DNA of 64,000 nucleotides, taken from positions 1,364,001 to 1,428,000 of the forward strand of contig NZ_CP094516.1 of the NCBI RefSeq assembly GCF_029909975.1. Direction: 5' to 3'. Under the pieces are notes generated by a model, which was not told where the DNA came from, searched no databases, and was given only the letters and a program-made list of their open reading frames with translations. Source of the DNA: Bradyrhizobium sp. ISRA430. Lineage in GTDB: Bacteria > Pseudomonadota > Alphaproteobacteria > Rhizobiales > Xanthobacteraceae. Shown here in pieces: positions 1-8,138 of the stretch. Position numbers and translations under genes: made by a program. How positions within the stretch are numbered: position 1 is the stretch's first letter; each line of letters opens with the position of its first letter.

Positions 1-228
1 CATCTTCACATGCTGTTCGAGATGGGCGAGCGCAGCTTCTCGCAGACGGTGACGGAGGAGCGGCTGAAGCAGAGCCAGCGCCTACTGCGAGAAGCGCCGG
101 ATCGGCTGATTGCCGATATCGCCACGGCCTGCGGCTTCGAGAGCCTTGCGACCTACTACCGGGTCTTCAATGCCGCCTACGGCATGGCCCCCGGCGATTT
201 CCGGGCCCAGGCCGCCGAGGGGAGCTGA
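1..228 (+). CDS. AraC-family regulator, C-terminal end (partial)
   Basis: The reading frame is open from the first base of the window and ends at a TGA at 226-228, so only the last 75 or so residues are present. They hold the second half of an AraC/XylS DNA-binding domain: a stretch reading IADIATACGFESLATYYRVF, followed by the usual GMAPGDFR segment, matches the second helix-turn-helix and the conserved Pro-x-x-[FY]-R end of the family. The effector-binding part lies outside the window, so neither ligand nor targets can be named. An internal ATG at 10 is not a credible start, because it would leave half a DNA-binding domain. The gene is followed by about 300 bases without a coding sequence. 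Confidence 0.85.
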   Translation, partial: HLHMLFEMGERSFSQTVTEERLKQSQRLLREAPDRLIADIATACGFESLATYYRVFNAAYGMAPGDFRAQAAEGS

Positions 229-300
229 TGGCCGGCTGCGAGGTTCCCGCCGAACCTGCGAACAGAGCCGGAAAAGGCGCCCCGCGCCCGCTATTTGGGC

Positions 301-318
301 AAAAACCTCAGGGTTTTT
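301..318 (+). terminator. Weak terminator-like hairpin after AraC-family gene
   Basis: AAAAACC and GGTTTTT can pair around a four-base loop, and the second arm doubles as the T tract. The stem has only two G-C pairs, so termination strength is doubtful. Confidence 0.35.
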
Positions 319-341
319 AGGGCCTTCTCCCACCCGCTCCA

Positions 342-369
342 TTGACTTTGGCCGATTCCCCCCTATGTT
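342..369 (+). promoter_or_regulatory. Putative housekeeping promoter of the DEAD-box helicase
   Basis: TTGACT at 342-347 and TATGTT at 364-369 are separated by 16 bases, close to the sigma-70 pattern. The predicted start near 376 would give a leader of about 150 bases before the helicase ATG. Long leaders are common for cold-induced RNA helicase genes, but no cold-shock element can be identified by eye. Confidence 0.45.
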
Positions 370-529
370 CCGGGTCGACGCGGCTCAGATCGAAGAGCGA
401 TTCCTGAGCCTTGCGCTTTGTTCGCGGTAAGTCAGCACCCCCAGCTTCTTTGAGAGCGCGCCGTTTCGGGGTGGAACGCGACAGCCTTTTTACCCTCGAT
501 TCCGAACGGCGGTTTCGACTAGAGGCTCA

Positions 530-1984
530 ATGTCCTTTTCAAATCTCGGACTATCCGAAAAAGTCCTCGCCGCAGTGGCGGCCACTGGTTACACCAACCC
601 CACCCCCATTCAGGAACAGGCGATCCCCCACGTCCTCGCACGCAAGGACGTCCTCGGCATCGCCCAGACCGGCACCGGCAAGACCGCGGCCTTCGTGCTG
701 CCGATGCTCACCATCCTCGAAAAGGGTCGCGCCCGGGCGCGCATGCCGCGCACGCTGATCCTGGAGCCGACCCGCGAGCTCGCGGCACAGGTCAAGGAGA
801 ACTTCGACCGGTACGGCGCCGGCCAAAAGCTCAACGTCGCCCTCCTGATCGGCGGCGTCTCCTTCGGCGACCAGGACGCCAAGCTGATGCGCGGCGTCGA
901 CGTCCTGATCGCAACGCCGGGCCGGCTGCTCGACCATACCGAGCGCGGCGGCCTCCTGCTCACCGGCGTCGAGCTGCTCGTCATCGACGAAGCCGACCGC
1001 ATGCTGGACATGGGCTTCATTCCCGACATCGAGCGCATCTGCAAGCTCGTTCCCTTCACGCGGCAGACCCTGTTCTTCACCGCGACCATGCCGCCGGAAA
1101 TCCGGCGCATCACCGAGGCCTTCCTGCACAATCCGCAGAAGGTCGAAGTTTCCCGGCCCGCCACCACGGCCGTGACCGTCACGCAGTCGCAGATCCCGGC
1201 CGGCCGCGAGCCGCACGAGAAGCGCGAGCTGCTCCGCCGCCTGCTCCGCGAAGCCAAAGACCTCAAGAACGCAATCATCTTCTGCAATCGCAAGCGCGAG
1301 GTCGCGATCGTTCACAAGTCACTTCAAAAGCACGGCTTCAGTGCCGGTGCGCTGCACGGTGACATGGACCAGCCGGCCCGCATGGCGGCACTGGATCAAT
1401 TCCGCAAGGGCGAGCTGCCGCTCTTGGTTGCCTCCGACGTCGCCGCCCGCGGCCTCGACATTCCCGAGGTCAGCCACGTCTTCAATTTCGACGTTCCCCA
1501 CCACCCCGACGATTACGTTCACCGCATCGGCCGCACCGGCCGCGCAGGCCGCACCGGCACCGCGATCTCGATCGTGACGCCGCTCGACCAGAAGTCGATG
1601 GCCGCGATCGAGAAGCTGATCGGCCAGAACATTCCCCGCGCCGAAGGCGATTACGAAGTGCACGCGGAAACGACTGAAGCGACCGAGCGCACGCGCGAAA
1701 AGCGCGGCCGCGAGCGTTCGCGCGGCGGACGCGGCAAGCCTCAGCGCGGCCACGACCGTGAGCGCAGCCACGAGCCGCGTGGCGATTCAAGGCAAGCCTC
1801 CGAAGCAAAGCATGCGCATGAGCCGCGCCACCGCGCGCGCCAGCAGGCCAATGCATCGCACGTGCCGTCGATCGGTCGTCCCGAGCCGCGCCGGCCGCAA
1901 CGTGAGATCGACACCGAGCCCGGCGATCATTCCCATCTTCCGGCGTTTCTGCTGCGACCGGTGCGCTCTCCCGCCGGCGCCTAA
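530..1984 (+). CDS. DEAD-box ATP-dependent RNA helicase (RhlE-like)
   Basis: This 484-residue protein is an RNA-unwinding ATPase acting in the cytoplasm on structured RNA, for example in mRNA decay or ribosome assembly. The helicase motifs are in order: Q motif around residues 20-28 (GYTNPTPIQ), Walker A AQTGTGKT at 45-52, PTRELA near 80, DEAD at 153-156, TAT in place of the usual SAT at 184-186, and HRIGRTGRAGRTG (motif VI) in the second RecA lobe. From about residue 378 the protein becomes very rich in Arg, Gly, Glu and His, a basic tail that commonly adds RNA affinity in this family. The general layout fits RhlE better than DeaD/CsdA, which carries a DbpA-type RNA-binding domain that is absent here. 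The start is the ATG after GACTAGAGGCTCA. The substrate is not predictable from sequence. Confidence 0.93.
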   Translation: MSFSNLGLSEKVLAAVAATGYTNPTPIQEQAIPHVLARKDVLGIAQTGTGKTAAFVLPMLTILEKGRARARMPRTLILEPTRELAAQVKENFDRYGAGQKLNVALLIGGVSFGDQDAKLMRGVDVLIATPGRLLDHTERGGLLLTGVELLVIDEADRMLDMGFIPDIERICKLVPFTRQTLFFTATMPPEIRRITEAFLHNPQKVEVSRPATTAVTVTQSQIPAGREPHEKRELLRRLLREAKDLKNAIIFCNRKREVAIVHKSLQKHGFSAGALHGDMDQPARMAALDQFRKGELPLLVASDVAARGLDIPEVSHVFNFDVPHHPDDYVHRIGRTGRAGRTGTAISIVTPLDQKSMAAIEKLIGQNIPRAEGDYEVHAETTEATERTREKRGRERSRGGRGKPQRGHDRERSHEPRGDSRQASEAKHAHEPRHRARQQANASHVPSIGRPEPRRPQREIDTEPGDHSHLPAFLLRPVRSPAGA

Positions 1985-1999
1985 AGCGCGATGCGCTTG

Positions 2000-2022
2000 C
2001 GAACGGCCGTTTACCGGCCGTT
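2000..2022 (+). terminator. GC-rich hairpin after the helicase gene
   Basis: GAACGGCCG and CGGCCGTTC form a nine-pair stem with a five-base loop, about 15 bases after the helicase stop. There is no T run after it, so it may act as an mRNA 3'-end stabiliser or a weak terminator. Confidence 0.45.
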
Positions 2023-2102
2023 CACGATCATCCGTTAGCCTACGAACATAATTTAAGCATTGCTGCGGTCGGCGGCGCACCGACCGTTGTGGGGTATGTT
2101 CC

Positions 2103-3170
2103 GTGGTCAAGGTGCTCGACGAACACGAACGCACGATGGCGTTCGCCGAGGTGGCGCTCGGTCAGATCCGATCGCTCAAGCAAACCGCAATTCCCCGCAA
2201 TTATGAAATCTGGTACGTCTACGCCACCGGCTACAACGCGCCGCTCAACAAGATCATCAACGAGACCCTGGCGCGCAACGGCAAGCTGACCGAAGCCGAT
2301 CTCGAGCAGATCTACGAGACCTATCTCTCCCACATCAAGACCACCGATCGTATCGACAAGGTCGGCGCGCGCGTCATCGGCGAGATCGACGACGTCGTGA
2401 AGATCCTGGGCGAAGCCCTCGGGATGACCAGTTCCTACGAAGCCAGCCTGTCGGGCGCGACGGAAAAGCTGTCGTCGGCCAAGAGCCGCGAGCAGATCAA
2501 GTCGATCGTCGAGACGCTGGTACGCTCGACCCGCGAGATGCGCGAGACCAACAAGGTTCTGGAAGACCGCCTGACGCTGTCGAAGAACGAGATCAGCAAT
2601 CTCCAGCAGAGCCTCGAGGCGATTCGCGCCGAGAGCCTGACCGATCCGCTCACGGGGCTGGGAAATCGCAAATATTTCGATCGCATGATCGGCATGGCTG
2701 TGCAGAGCGCGCTCGCTAGCGGCGAGCCGCTGTCGCTCCTGCTGTTCGACATCGATCATTTCAAGTCATTCAACGATTCCTACGGCCATCTCACCGGCGA
2801 CCAGGTGCTGCGCCTGGTCGGCCTGTCCCTGAAGCAGACCATCAAGGGCCAGGACATCACCGCGCGCTACGGCGGCGAGGAGTTCGCGGTGGTACTGCCC
2901 AACACCGCGTTGCGCCAGGCCCTCACCGTCGCCGATCACATCCGCCGTGCCGTGATGGCAAAGGAATTGAAGAAGAAATCCACTGGCGAGATCCTCGGCC
3001 GCGTCACCATCTCCGTCGGCGTCTCCATGCTGAAGCAAGGCGACGACACCGACTCCCTGATCGAGCGCGCCGACGCCTGCCTCTACGCCGCCAAACGCAA
3101 CGGCCGCAACCGGGTGATCTGCGAGGCGGATCCGGAATACGTCGCGGAATCGCGCGGCCAGGTGGCGTGA
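2103..3170 (+). CDS. GGDEF-domain diguanylate cyclase
   Basis: The 355-residue protein should make the second messenger cyclic di-GMP from two GTP. The C-terminal half (from about residue 180) is a GGDEF domain with the active-site signature GGEEF at 257-261, preceded by DPLTGLGNRKYFD and FDIDHFKSFND motifs. The product-inhibition site, normally RxxD a few residues before GGEEF, reads KGQD here, so allosteric feedback may be weak or lost. The N-terminal 150 residues are helical and probably coiled (around 130-180) with no recognised sensory domain and no membrane segment, so a cytoplasmic enzyme is expected. The start is a GTG with no clear ribosome binding site; no in-frame ATG lies near. 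The gene stands alone between helicase and a palindromic repeat. Confidence 0.88.
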   Translation: MVKVLDEHERTMAFAEVALGQIRSLKQTAIPRNYEIWYVYATGYNAPLNKIINETLARNGKLTEADLEQIYETYLSHIKTTDRIDKVGARVIGEIDDVVKILGEALGMTSSYEASLSGATEKLSSAKSREQIKSIVETLVRSTREMRETNKVLEDRLTLSKNEISNLQQSLEAIRAESLTDPLTGLGNRKYFDRMIGMAVQSALASGEPLSLLLFDIDHFKSFNDSYGHLTGDQVLRLVGLSLKQTIKGQDITARYGGEEFAVVLPNTALRQALTVADHIRRAVMAKELKKKSTGEILGRVTISVGVSMLKQGDDTDSLIERADACLYAAKRNGRNRVICEADPEYVAESRGQVA

Positions 3171-3184
3171 GCCCTACTCACCGG

Positions 3185-3228
3185 CCGTCATTCCGGGGCG
3201 CGCCTCTTGCCGCGCCCCGGAATGACGG
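3185..3228. repeat. Intergenic palindrome, family A (GTCATTCCGGGGC type)
   Basis: Two perfect 18-base inverted arms, CCGTCATTCCGGGGCGCG and its complement, flank an 8-base loop. It fills the space between two convergent genes, so it can also serve as a two-way transcription end. The sequence resembles palindromes scattered in Bradyrhizobium and Rhodopseudomonas intergenic regions (from general knowledge, not searched). Confidence 0.8.
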
Positions 3229-3234
3229 AGGCGA

Positions 3235-3687
3235 TTACGCCTTCCTCTTAGTGCGCTTGCGCACCGCAGCCTTGTTGGCTTGCTTTCTCGCCGCAACCTT
3301 CTTGCCCGGCTTCTTCGCCGGCGCTTTCGCAACCGTGGCAACCCTCTTCTTCGTCTTCGGCTTCTTCTTCACCTTCGCACGCTGCGCAGCGGCGAGCGCT
3401 CCTCTTGCCCATTGCGCCAACTCTTCGGAATCGTCGAACAGACGTGCGGGCAGTTGCCAGTAGGAGTTCACCGTCACGGTCTTGGCGCGCGTCTGGTACT
3501 GAAACGGCTTTGAGCCCTCGGCCTCATAGTCCGGGATGGTCTGCTCGTCGGCGCGGAAAAACAGGCCGGCGCGCAGTGACAACGCGAAGTTGGTGCCGTC
3601 GGCGGAAATGCCGTAGCCGGAGAACATCTTGCGGATCGTGACCGGGCCGAAATCGGCGAACAGGTCGATCAGGAATTCGCGGTCCAT
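3235..3687 (-). CDS. TfoX N-terminal-domain protein with lysine-rich tail
   Basis: The first 100 residues match the TfoX/Sxy N-terminal domain: an opening of about 20 residues leading to the motif VTIRKMFSGYGI, then a section with FFRADE and the FQYQTRAKTVTVNSYWQLP strand region. In gammaproteobacteria TfoX regulates competence, but stand-alone copies in alphaproteobacteria have no established role. The last 50 residues are almost entirely Lys, Ala, Arg and Val, a histone-H1-like tail suggesting nucleic-acid contact. I chose the ATG at 3687 because GGAGG lies about ten bases before it; an upstream TTG at 3693 is too close to that site. The gene lies on the same strand as the suf operon, 180 bases after sufA, but a repeat separates them. 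Confidence 0.82.
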   Translation of the reverse strand: MDREFLIDLFADFGPVTIRKMFSGYGISADGTNFALSLRAGLFFRADEQTIPDYEAEGSKPFQYQTRAKTVTVNSYWQLPARLFDDSEELAQWARGALAAAQRAKVKKKPKTKKRVATVAKAPAKKPGKKVAARKQANKAAVRKRTKRKA

Positions 3688-3706
3688 GGCCAAGCTTCCT
3701 CCCCAT

Positions 3707-3840
3707 CGTCGTCCTGGCGAAAGCCAGGACCCATCACCACGGAAGGTAGTTTAGCGATGACTGTTCGTCGTACCAGTCGCCTGACACCGCCCACCGCAGC
3801 GAGATCACGCGGTGGGTTCTGGCCTTCGCCAGGACGACAG
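3707..3840. repeat. Intergenic inverted repeat pair, family B (GTCGTCCTGGCGAA type)
   Basis: About 34 bases at 3707-3740 recur in inverted, slightly diverged form at 3806-3840 (shared core TCGTCCTGGCGAA-GCCAG-ACCCA), with about 65 bases between them. Each copy also has its own small dyad around CCTGGCGAAAGCCAGG. The pair fills the gap between sufA and the TfoX-like gene. Confidence 0.75.
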
Positions 3841-3867
3841 CGGTTTGATTTGCTAGAGGCGAACTAC

Positions 3868-4287
3868 CTACCCCTCAACCTTCGCCGGCCGCAGTTCGAC
3901 CGACTCGCCGCAGCCGCAGGCGGAGACCTGGTTGGGGTTGTTGAAGACGAACTGGGCCTGCATCTTGTCGGCCTTGTAGTCCATCTCGGTTCCGAGCAGG
4001 AACAGCACGGCCTTGGGATCGACCAGGATCTTGACGCCCTTGTCCTCGACGACCTCGTCGGTCGGGCGGATCTCATGGGCGTATTCGACCGTATAGGACT
4101 GACCGGCGCAGCCACCGTTCTTCACGCCGACGCGCAGGCCCACGATCTCGGAATCCGCGCGCTGGGCCAGCTCGGTGATACGCTGCGCGGCAGCATCCGT
4201 CAGCCGCATCACCTGCGGGCGAGGCCGCCGCGGCTTGGGGCTGGAAGCTGGTGTCGAGGCCGACGGTGCTTGGGTCATGTCAGTCAT
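3868..4287 (-). CDS. sufA: A-type Fe-S carrier, SufA/IscA family
   Basis: This 139-residue protein is an A-type scaffold/carrier that passes Fe-S clusters from the SufBCD complex to client proteins. The three conserved cysteines are present: Cys60 in NGGCAG and Cys124/Cys126 in the C-terminal ACGCGES motif. A Pro/Ser-rich stretch of about 25 residues precedes the HesB-like domain, which is longer than in the enterobacterial protein. It is the last gene of the seven-gene operon, 39 bases after sufT. A second ATG nine bases downstream (position 4278) is an equally possible start. SufA and ErpA-type proteins are hard to separate by sequence alone; operon position favours SufA. Confidence 0.9.
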   Translation of the reverse strand: MTDMTQAPSASTPASSPKPRRPRPQVMRLTDAAAQRITELAQRADSEIVGLRVGVKNGGCAGQSYTVEYAHEIRPTDEVVEDKGVKILVDPKAVLFLLGTEMDYKADKMQAQFVFNNPNQVSACGCGESVELRPAKVEG

Positions 4288-4326
4288 GTGGTCCGTTGTG
4301 GAGCAAATTCAATGCTAGGGGCGGGC

Positions 4327-4698
4327 TCACCACATGTTAAGCACGAGGCGCGCCTCGTCGCTCATGCGTTCGGGTGACCAGGCCGGCTCCCAGACGACCT
4401 TGACGTCGACCACGCCGACGCCGGGAACGCTGGCAACTGCGTTCTCCACCATGGTCGGCAGCTCGCCGGCGGCCGGGCAATTCGGCGTCGTCAGCGTCAT
4501 CAACACGTCGACGGAGCGGTCGTCCTTGATCTCGACCTTGTAGATCAGGCCGAGCTCGTAGATGTCGGCCGGGATTTCCGGGTCGAACACAGTCTTGAGG
4601 CCAGCGATGATCTCGCGCGTCAGCCGCTCGGTCTCCTCCGGCGGCAGCGCCGAATGGGTTTCCATCGGATTAGCTTTGACTTCGGCCATGTCACTCAT
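4327..4698 (-). CDS. sufT: SufT-like Fe-S assembly factor (DUF59/MIP18 family)
   Basis: The 123-residue product has the DUF59 core: DPEIPADIYELGLIY early in the domain and the TTPNCPAAGELP motif with its conserved cysteine, ending in VKVVWEPAWSPERMSDEARL. DUF59 proteins of suf operons help mature Fe-S proteins when demand is high; the family also includes PaaD, but the location directly after sufS points to SufT. Its ATG overlaps the sufS stop by four bases (ATGA), indicating coupled translation. Confidence 0.9.
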   Translation of the reverse strand: MSDMAEVKANPMETHSALPPEETERLTREIIAGLKTVFDPEIPADIYELGLIYKVEIKDDRSVDVLMTLTTPNCPAAGELPTMVENAVASVPGVGVVDVKVVWEPAWSPERMSDEARLVLNMW

Positions 4699-5942
4699 GC
4701 GAACAAATCCCGTGCCTTCAGCAGCGCCCGTGCCAGATGGTCGACTTCGTCACGCGTATTATACATGCCGAACGAGGCGCGGCAGGTGGCGGTGACGTTG
4801 AACCGCTCTAAAAGCGGCATCACGCAATGGGTGCCGGCGCGCACCGCGATGCCCTGGCGGTCGATCACGGTGGCGACGTCGTGGGCGTGCGCGCCCTTGA
4901 GCTCGAAAGAGATCACCGGGCCCTTGCCGCGGGCGGTGCCGATCAACCGCAGCGAGTTGATCTCGCGCAACCGCTCCTGGGCGTAGGTGACGAGGTCGCG
5001 CTCGTGCGCAGCGATGCGCTCCTTGCCGATCGAATTGACGTAGTCGATGGCAGCGCCAAGGCCGATTGCTTCGACGATGGGCGGGGTGCCTGCTTCGAAC
5101 TTGTGCGGCGGGTCGCCGTAGGTGACCCAGTCCTTGGCAACCTCGCGGATCATCTCGCCGCCGCCGTTGAAGGGCCGCATCGCGACAAGGTGCTCGTGCT
5201 TGGCATAGAGCGCGCCGACGCCGGTCGGGCCATAGACCTTGTGGCCGGTGAAAGCGTAGAAATCGCAGTCGAGATCCTGCACGTCGACGGGCAGGTGCAC
5301 CGCGCCTTGCGCGCCGTCGACCAGCACCCGGATGCCGCGGTCGTGGGCCAGCCGCACAACCTCCTTGATCGGGACGAACGTCCCGAGCGCGTTCGACATC
5401 TGAGTGATCGCGACCAGCTTGGTCTTCGGCGTCAGCAGCTTCTCGAACTCGTCGATCAGGAAATTGCCTTCATCATCGACCGGCGCCCATTTGATCACCG
5501 CACCGTGGCGCTCCCGCAGGAAATGCCAGGGCACGATGTTGGAATGGTGCTCCATGATCGAGAGGACGATCTCATCGCCCTGCTTGATGTTCGGCTCCCC
5601 CCAGGACGACGCCACGAGGTTGATCGCCTCGGTGACGTTGCGGGTGAAGATGATCTCCTCGGTACGCCGGGCGTTGACGAATTGCGCGACTTTCGCCCGC
5701 GCGCCCTCGTAGGCTTCGGTGGCGGCATTGGCGAGGTAGTGCAGGCCGCGATGCACGTTGGCGTATTCGGATATATAGGCCTGCGTCATGCGGTCGAGCA
5801 CGGACTGCGGCTTCTGCGCCGAGGCCGCGTTGTCAAGATAGACCAGCGGCTTGCCGTAGATCTGCATGGCGAGCGCCGGAAAGTCCTTGCGCACGCGCGC
5901 AACATCATAGGCGCCGTTTAGGACCGCCGGATGCGTGCTCAT
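4695..5942 (-). CDS. sufS: SufS cysteine desulfurase (group II)
   Basis: SufS removes sulfur from L-cysteine with PLP and hands it to the SufBCD scaffold. The 415-residue protein has the PLP lysine at about residue 235 (FTGHKVYGPTG) and the persulfide-forming cysteine at 373 in RAGTHCVMPL, the short-loop arrangement of group II enzymes. Group II desulfurases usually need a sulfur acceptor such as SufE or SufU; neither is encoded in this window. The gene overlaps sufD at its start and sufT at its end by four bases each, so the three are translationally coupled. Confidence 0.96.
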   Translation of the reverse strand: MSTHPAVLNGAYDVARVRKDFPALAMQIYGKPLVYLDNAASAQKPQSVLDRMTQAYISEYANVHRGLHYLANAATEAYEGARAKVAQFVNARRTEEIIFTRNVTEAINLVASSWGEPNIKQGDEIVLSIMEHHSNIVPWHFLRERHGAVIKWAPVDDEGNFLIDEFEKLLTPKTKLVAITQMSNALGTFVPIKEVVRLAHDRGIRVLVDGAQGAVHLPVDVQDLDCDFYAFTGHKVYGPTGVGALYAKHEHLVAMRPFNGGGEMIREVAKDWVTYGDPPHKFEAGTPPIVEAIGLGAAIDYVNSIGKERIAAHERDLVTYAQERLREINSLRLIGTARGKGPVISFELKGAHAHDVATVIDRQGIAVRAGTHCVMPLLERFNVTATCRASFGMYNTRDEVDHLARALLKARDLFA

Positions 5943-7252
5943 GACCGTCGCTCCAGCCAGCGCTCGGCAATGCCGATCACGTGCTCGCGCAGGTCATCGT
6001 CGGCGATCTGCTCGATCGCCTCGCCCACGAAAGCCTGGATCAGCAGCGCCTGGGCCTGCTTCTCCGGCAGGCCGCGCGCCTTCAGATAGAACAGCAGGCT
6101 GTCGTCGAGCGCGCCGGCGGTGGCGCCGTGGCCGCAGGAGACGTCGTCGGCGAAAATCTCGAGCTCAGGCTTGTTGTCAGCTTCCGCCTCGTCCGAGAGC
6201 AAGAGCGCGCGGGTCATCATCTTGCCGTCGGTCTTTTGCGCGTCGGGACGGACGATGATGCGGCCTTGGAATACCGAATGGCCGCGGTCGTCGATAACCG
6301 CGCGGAAGGTCTCGCGGCTCATGCAGTTCGGCACGGCATGGTCCACGACCATCGTCACATCGCCATGCTCGGTCTTCTTCAACAGGTTCACCCCGTTGAG
6401 CGAAAGCTCGCTGCCCTCGCCGGCGAAGGTGATGAAGCCCTGGAGGCGGCTGACCGCGCCGCCGCTGGTCATGTTGAAGTAGTTGAGCTTCACATTGGCG
6501 CCGACGGTGACGAATTGCGAGGTAACGTTCACCGCATCCGGCGCATCGTCCATGAGGCGGATATAGGCGACGTCAGCGTCGTCGCCGATCGAGACGAGCA
6601 CGGCGTCGTGGACCTGGTAAGCGCCGGCACCGGCAGCGACGAAGCTCTCGATGATGGTCGCGCGGGCTCCCTTCCCGATCCGAACCTGCGAACGGGTGAA
6701 GCTAGACGCAGAAGGCGCGGTCGCAACGTGAATGATCTGGACAGGCGCGGACGGCTGGGTGCCGTCGGCGATCGACAGCACGACACCATCGGTCGCCATC
6801 GCCGCGTTCAGCGAGATCATCGCATCGGTGGATGCGGTCGTCAGGAGATCGGCGGTCTTGTCCAGCGTCTCGCGCAGGGTCGTCACGCTCATACCGGAAG
6901 GCAGCGCCTTGACGTCCGACAGATCGGCCGCGAACACGCCATCGACCAGCACCAGCTTGCGGGCACCGGCAAACGCATGCGCCTTCGCGGCCGCCGCGGC
7001 GCGCGACAGCGCGGCCGCATCGGGGCTGCCAGCAAGCGGTGGCACCTCGCCGACCAGCGCGCGCAGATCGGTGTATTTCCATTCTTCGAGCCGGCGGTGC
7101 GGCAGGCCGAGACGCTCATAGGTCTCGAACGCCTCGCGGCGCACTGCAACGACCGCCGGCGAACCCGGCAGCCGGCCTTCGGCGCTGGCGAAGAGATCGC
7201 TCACCGCGCGGCCGCTTCCGGTCTTTGCCACAGCAACGTTCATCGCAAACAA
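5939..7252 (-). CDS. sufD: SufD, Fe-S scaffold complex subunit
   Basis: This 437-residue protein is the SufB paralogue of the SufBC2D scaffold. The N-terminal part carries the R-RLEEWKYTDLR motif typical of SufD, and the C-terminal half is the beta-helix core ending with DVSCGHGATAGALDDSLLFYLKARG, in which the conserved His lies at the SufB-SufD interface. Its start lies three bases after the sufC stop, and its end overlaps sufS. Function follows from family membership and operon context. Confidence 0.95.
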   Translation of the reverse strand: MFAMNVAVAKTGSGRAVSDLFASAEGRLPGSPAVVAVRREAFETYERLGLPHRRLEEWKYTDLRALVGEVPPLAGSPDAAALSRAAAAAKAHAFAGARKLVLVDGVFAADLSDVKALPSGMSVTTLRETLDKTADLLTTASTDAMISLNAAMATDGVVLSIADGTQPSAPVQIIHVATAPSASSFTRSQVRIGKGARATIIESFVAAGAGAYQVHDAVLVSIGDDADVAYIRLMDDAPDAVNVTSQFVTVGANVKLNYFNMTSGGAVSRLQGFITFAGEGSELSLNGVNLLKKTEHGDVTMVVDHAVPNCMSRETFRAVIDDRGHSVFQGRIIVRPDAQKTDGKMMTRALLLSDEAEADNKPELEIFADDVSCGHGATAGALDDSLLFYLKARGLPEKQAQALLIQAFVGEAIEQIADDDLREHVIGIAERWLERRS

Positions 7253-7255
7253 TCC

Positions 7256-8008
7256 TTACGCGGCGTCCTCGAACTGGGTGTAGCCGGACTCCTCCAGCTC
7301 CAGCGCCAGTTGCTTGTCGCCGCTCTTCACGACGCGGCCCTTCGACATCACGTGCACGAAGTCAGGCACGATGTAATTCAGGAGACGCTGATAGTGGGTG
7401 ATGACGACCATCGCGCGCTTGGGCGTGCGCAGCGCGTTGACGCCATCGGCGGCGATGCGCAGCGCGTCGATGTCGAGCCCCGAGTCCATCTCATCGAGGA
7501 TGCAAAGCGCAGGCTCGAATAGCGCCATCTGCAGCACCTCGTTGCGCTTCTTCTCGCCGCCGGAGAAGCCGACATTGACGCCGCGCTTGAGCATGTCCTG
7601 CGGGATGTTCAGCGACTTCGAGACTTCGCGAACCTTCTTCAGGAAGTCCGGGGTCGAATATTCGCTCTCGCCGCGCGCCTTGCGCTGCGCGTTCAGCGCG
7701 GTGCGCAGAAAGGTCATGGTGGCGACGCCGGGGATCTCGACCGGATACTGGAACGCCAGGAATACGCCCTTGGCGGCGCGCTCCTCGGGGTCCATCTCCA
7801 GGAGGTCCTCGCCCCTGAACAGGATCTGGCCGTCGGTGACCTCATAGCCGGGCTTGCCGGCGATGACGTGGGAGAGCGTCGACTTGCCGGAGCCGTTCGG
7901 CCCCATGATCGCGTGGATCTCGCCCTCGTTCACGGTCAGCGTCAGCCCGTGGAGGATCTCACGATCCTCGACGCGAACCTTCAGGTCTTTCACTTCAAGC
8001 AAAGGCAT
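7256..8008 (-). CDS. sufC: SufC, ATPase of the Fe-S scaffold complex
   Basis: SufC is an ABC-type ATPase, but soluble: its ATP cycle reshapes SufBD to expose the assembly site. The 250-residue protein has Walker A GPNGSGKST at 36-44, the ABC signature FSGGEKKRNE, Walker B with LCILDEMDSGLDIDAL, and the H-loop VITHYQR. I place the start at the ATG at 8008 (MPLLEVKDLK), with AGGTGGAA about ten bases upstream; the reading frame stays open further upstream only because it runs through the repeat between sufB and sufC. Confidence 0.96.
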   Translation of the reverse strand: MPLLEVKDLKVRVEDREILHGLTLTVNEGEIHAIMGPNGSGKSTLSHVIAGKPGYEVTDGQILFRGEDLLEMDPEERAAKGVFLAFQYPVEIPGVATMTFLRTALNAQRKARGESEYSTPDFLKKVREVSKSLNIPQDMLKRGVNVGFSGGEKKRNEVLQMALFEPALCILDEMDSGLDIDALRIAADGVNALRTPKRAMVVITHYQRLLNYIVPDFVHVMSKGRVVKSGDKQLALELEESGYTQFEDAA

Positions 8009-8027
8009 TGTCTTGTTCCACCTATCC

Positions 8028-8067
8028 CTTCGTCCTGAGGAGCGCCGCAGGCGCGTCTCGAAGGACG
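8028..8067. repeat. Intergenic palindrome, family C, copy 1 (CCTGAGGAGC type)
   Basis: The element starts CTTCGTCCTGAGGAGC and ends GTCTCGAAGGACG, with inverted arms. It lies directly upstream of sufC, in opposite orientation to copy 2. Confidence 0.8.
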
Positions 8068-8090
8068 TGGCCAACAATCTTTCCGATTTC

Positions 8091-8131
8091 CATCCTTCGA
8101 GACGGCCGCTTCGCAGCCTCCTCAGGATGAG
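8091..8131. repeat. Intergenic palindrome, family C, copy 2 (inverted)
   Basis: CATCCTTCGAGACGGCC...CTCCTCAGGATGAG is the reverse of copy 1 with a few changes. It begins eight bases before (in sequence) the sufB stop codon region, so the two copies form an inverted pair inside the suf transcript. Two more copies lie at 20406-20520. Confidence 0.8.
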
Positions 8132-8138
8132 GTCCGAC

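Larger units (their letters stand above)
229..529. other. Intergenic region between AraC-family gene and DEAD-box helicase
   Basis: About 300 bases without a supported gene. It holds a weak terminator-like hairpin near 301-318 and a credible promoter at 342-369. The rest, including the roughly 150-base leader expected for the helicase mRNA, shows no motif I recognise. Confidence 0.6.
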
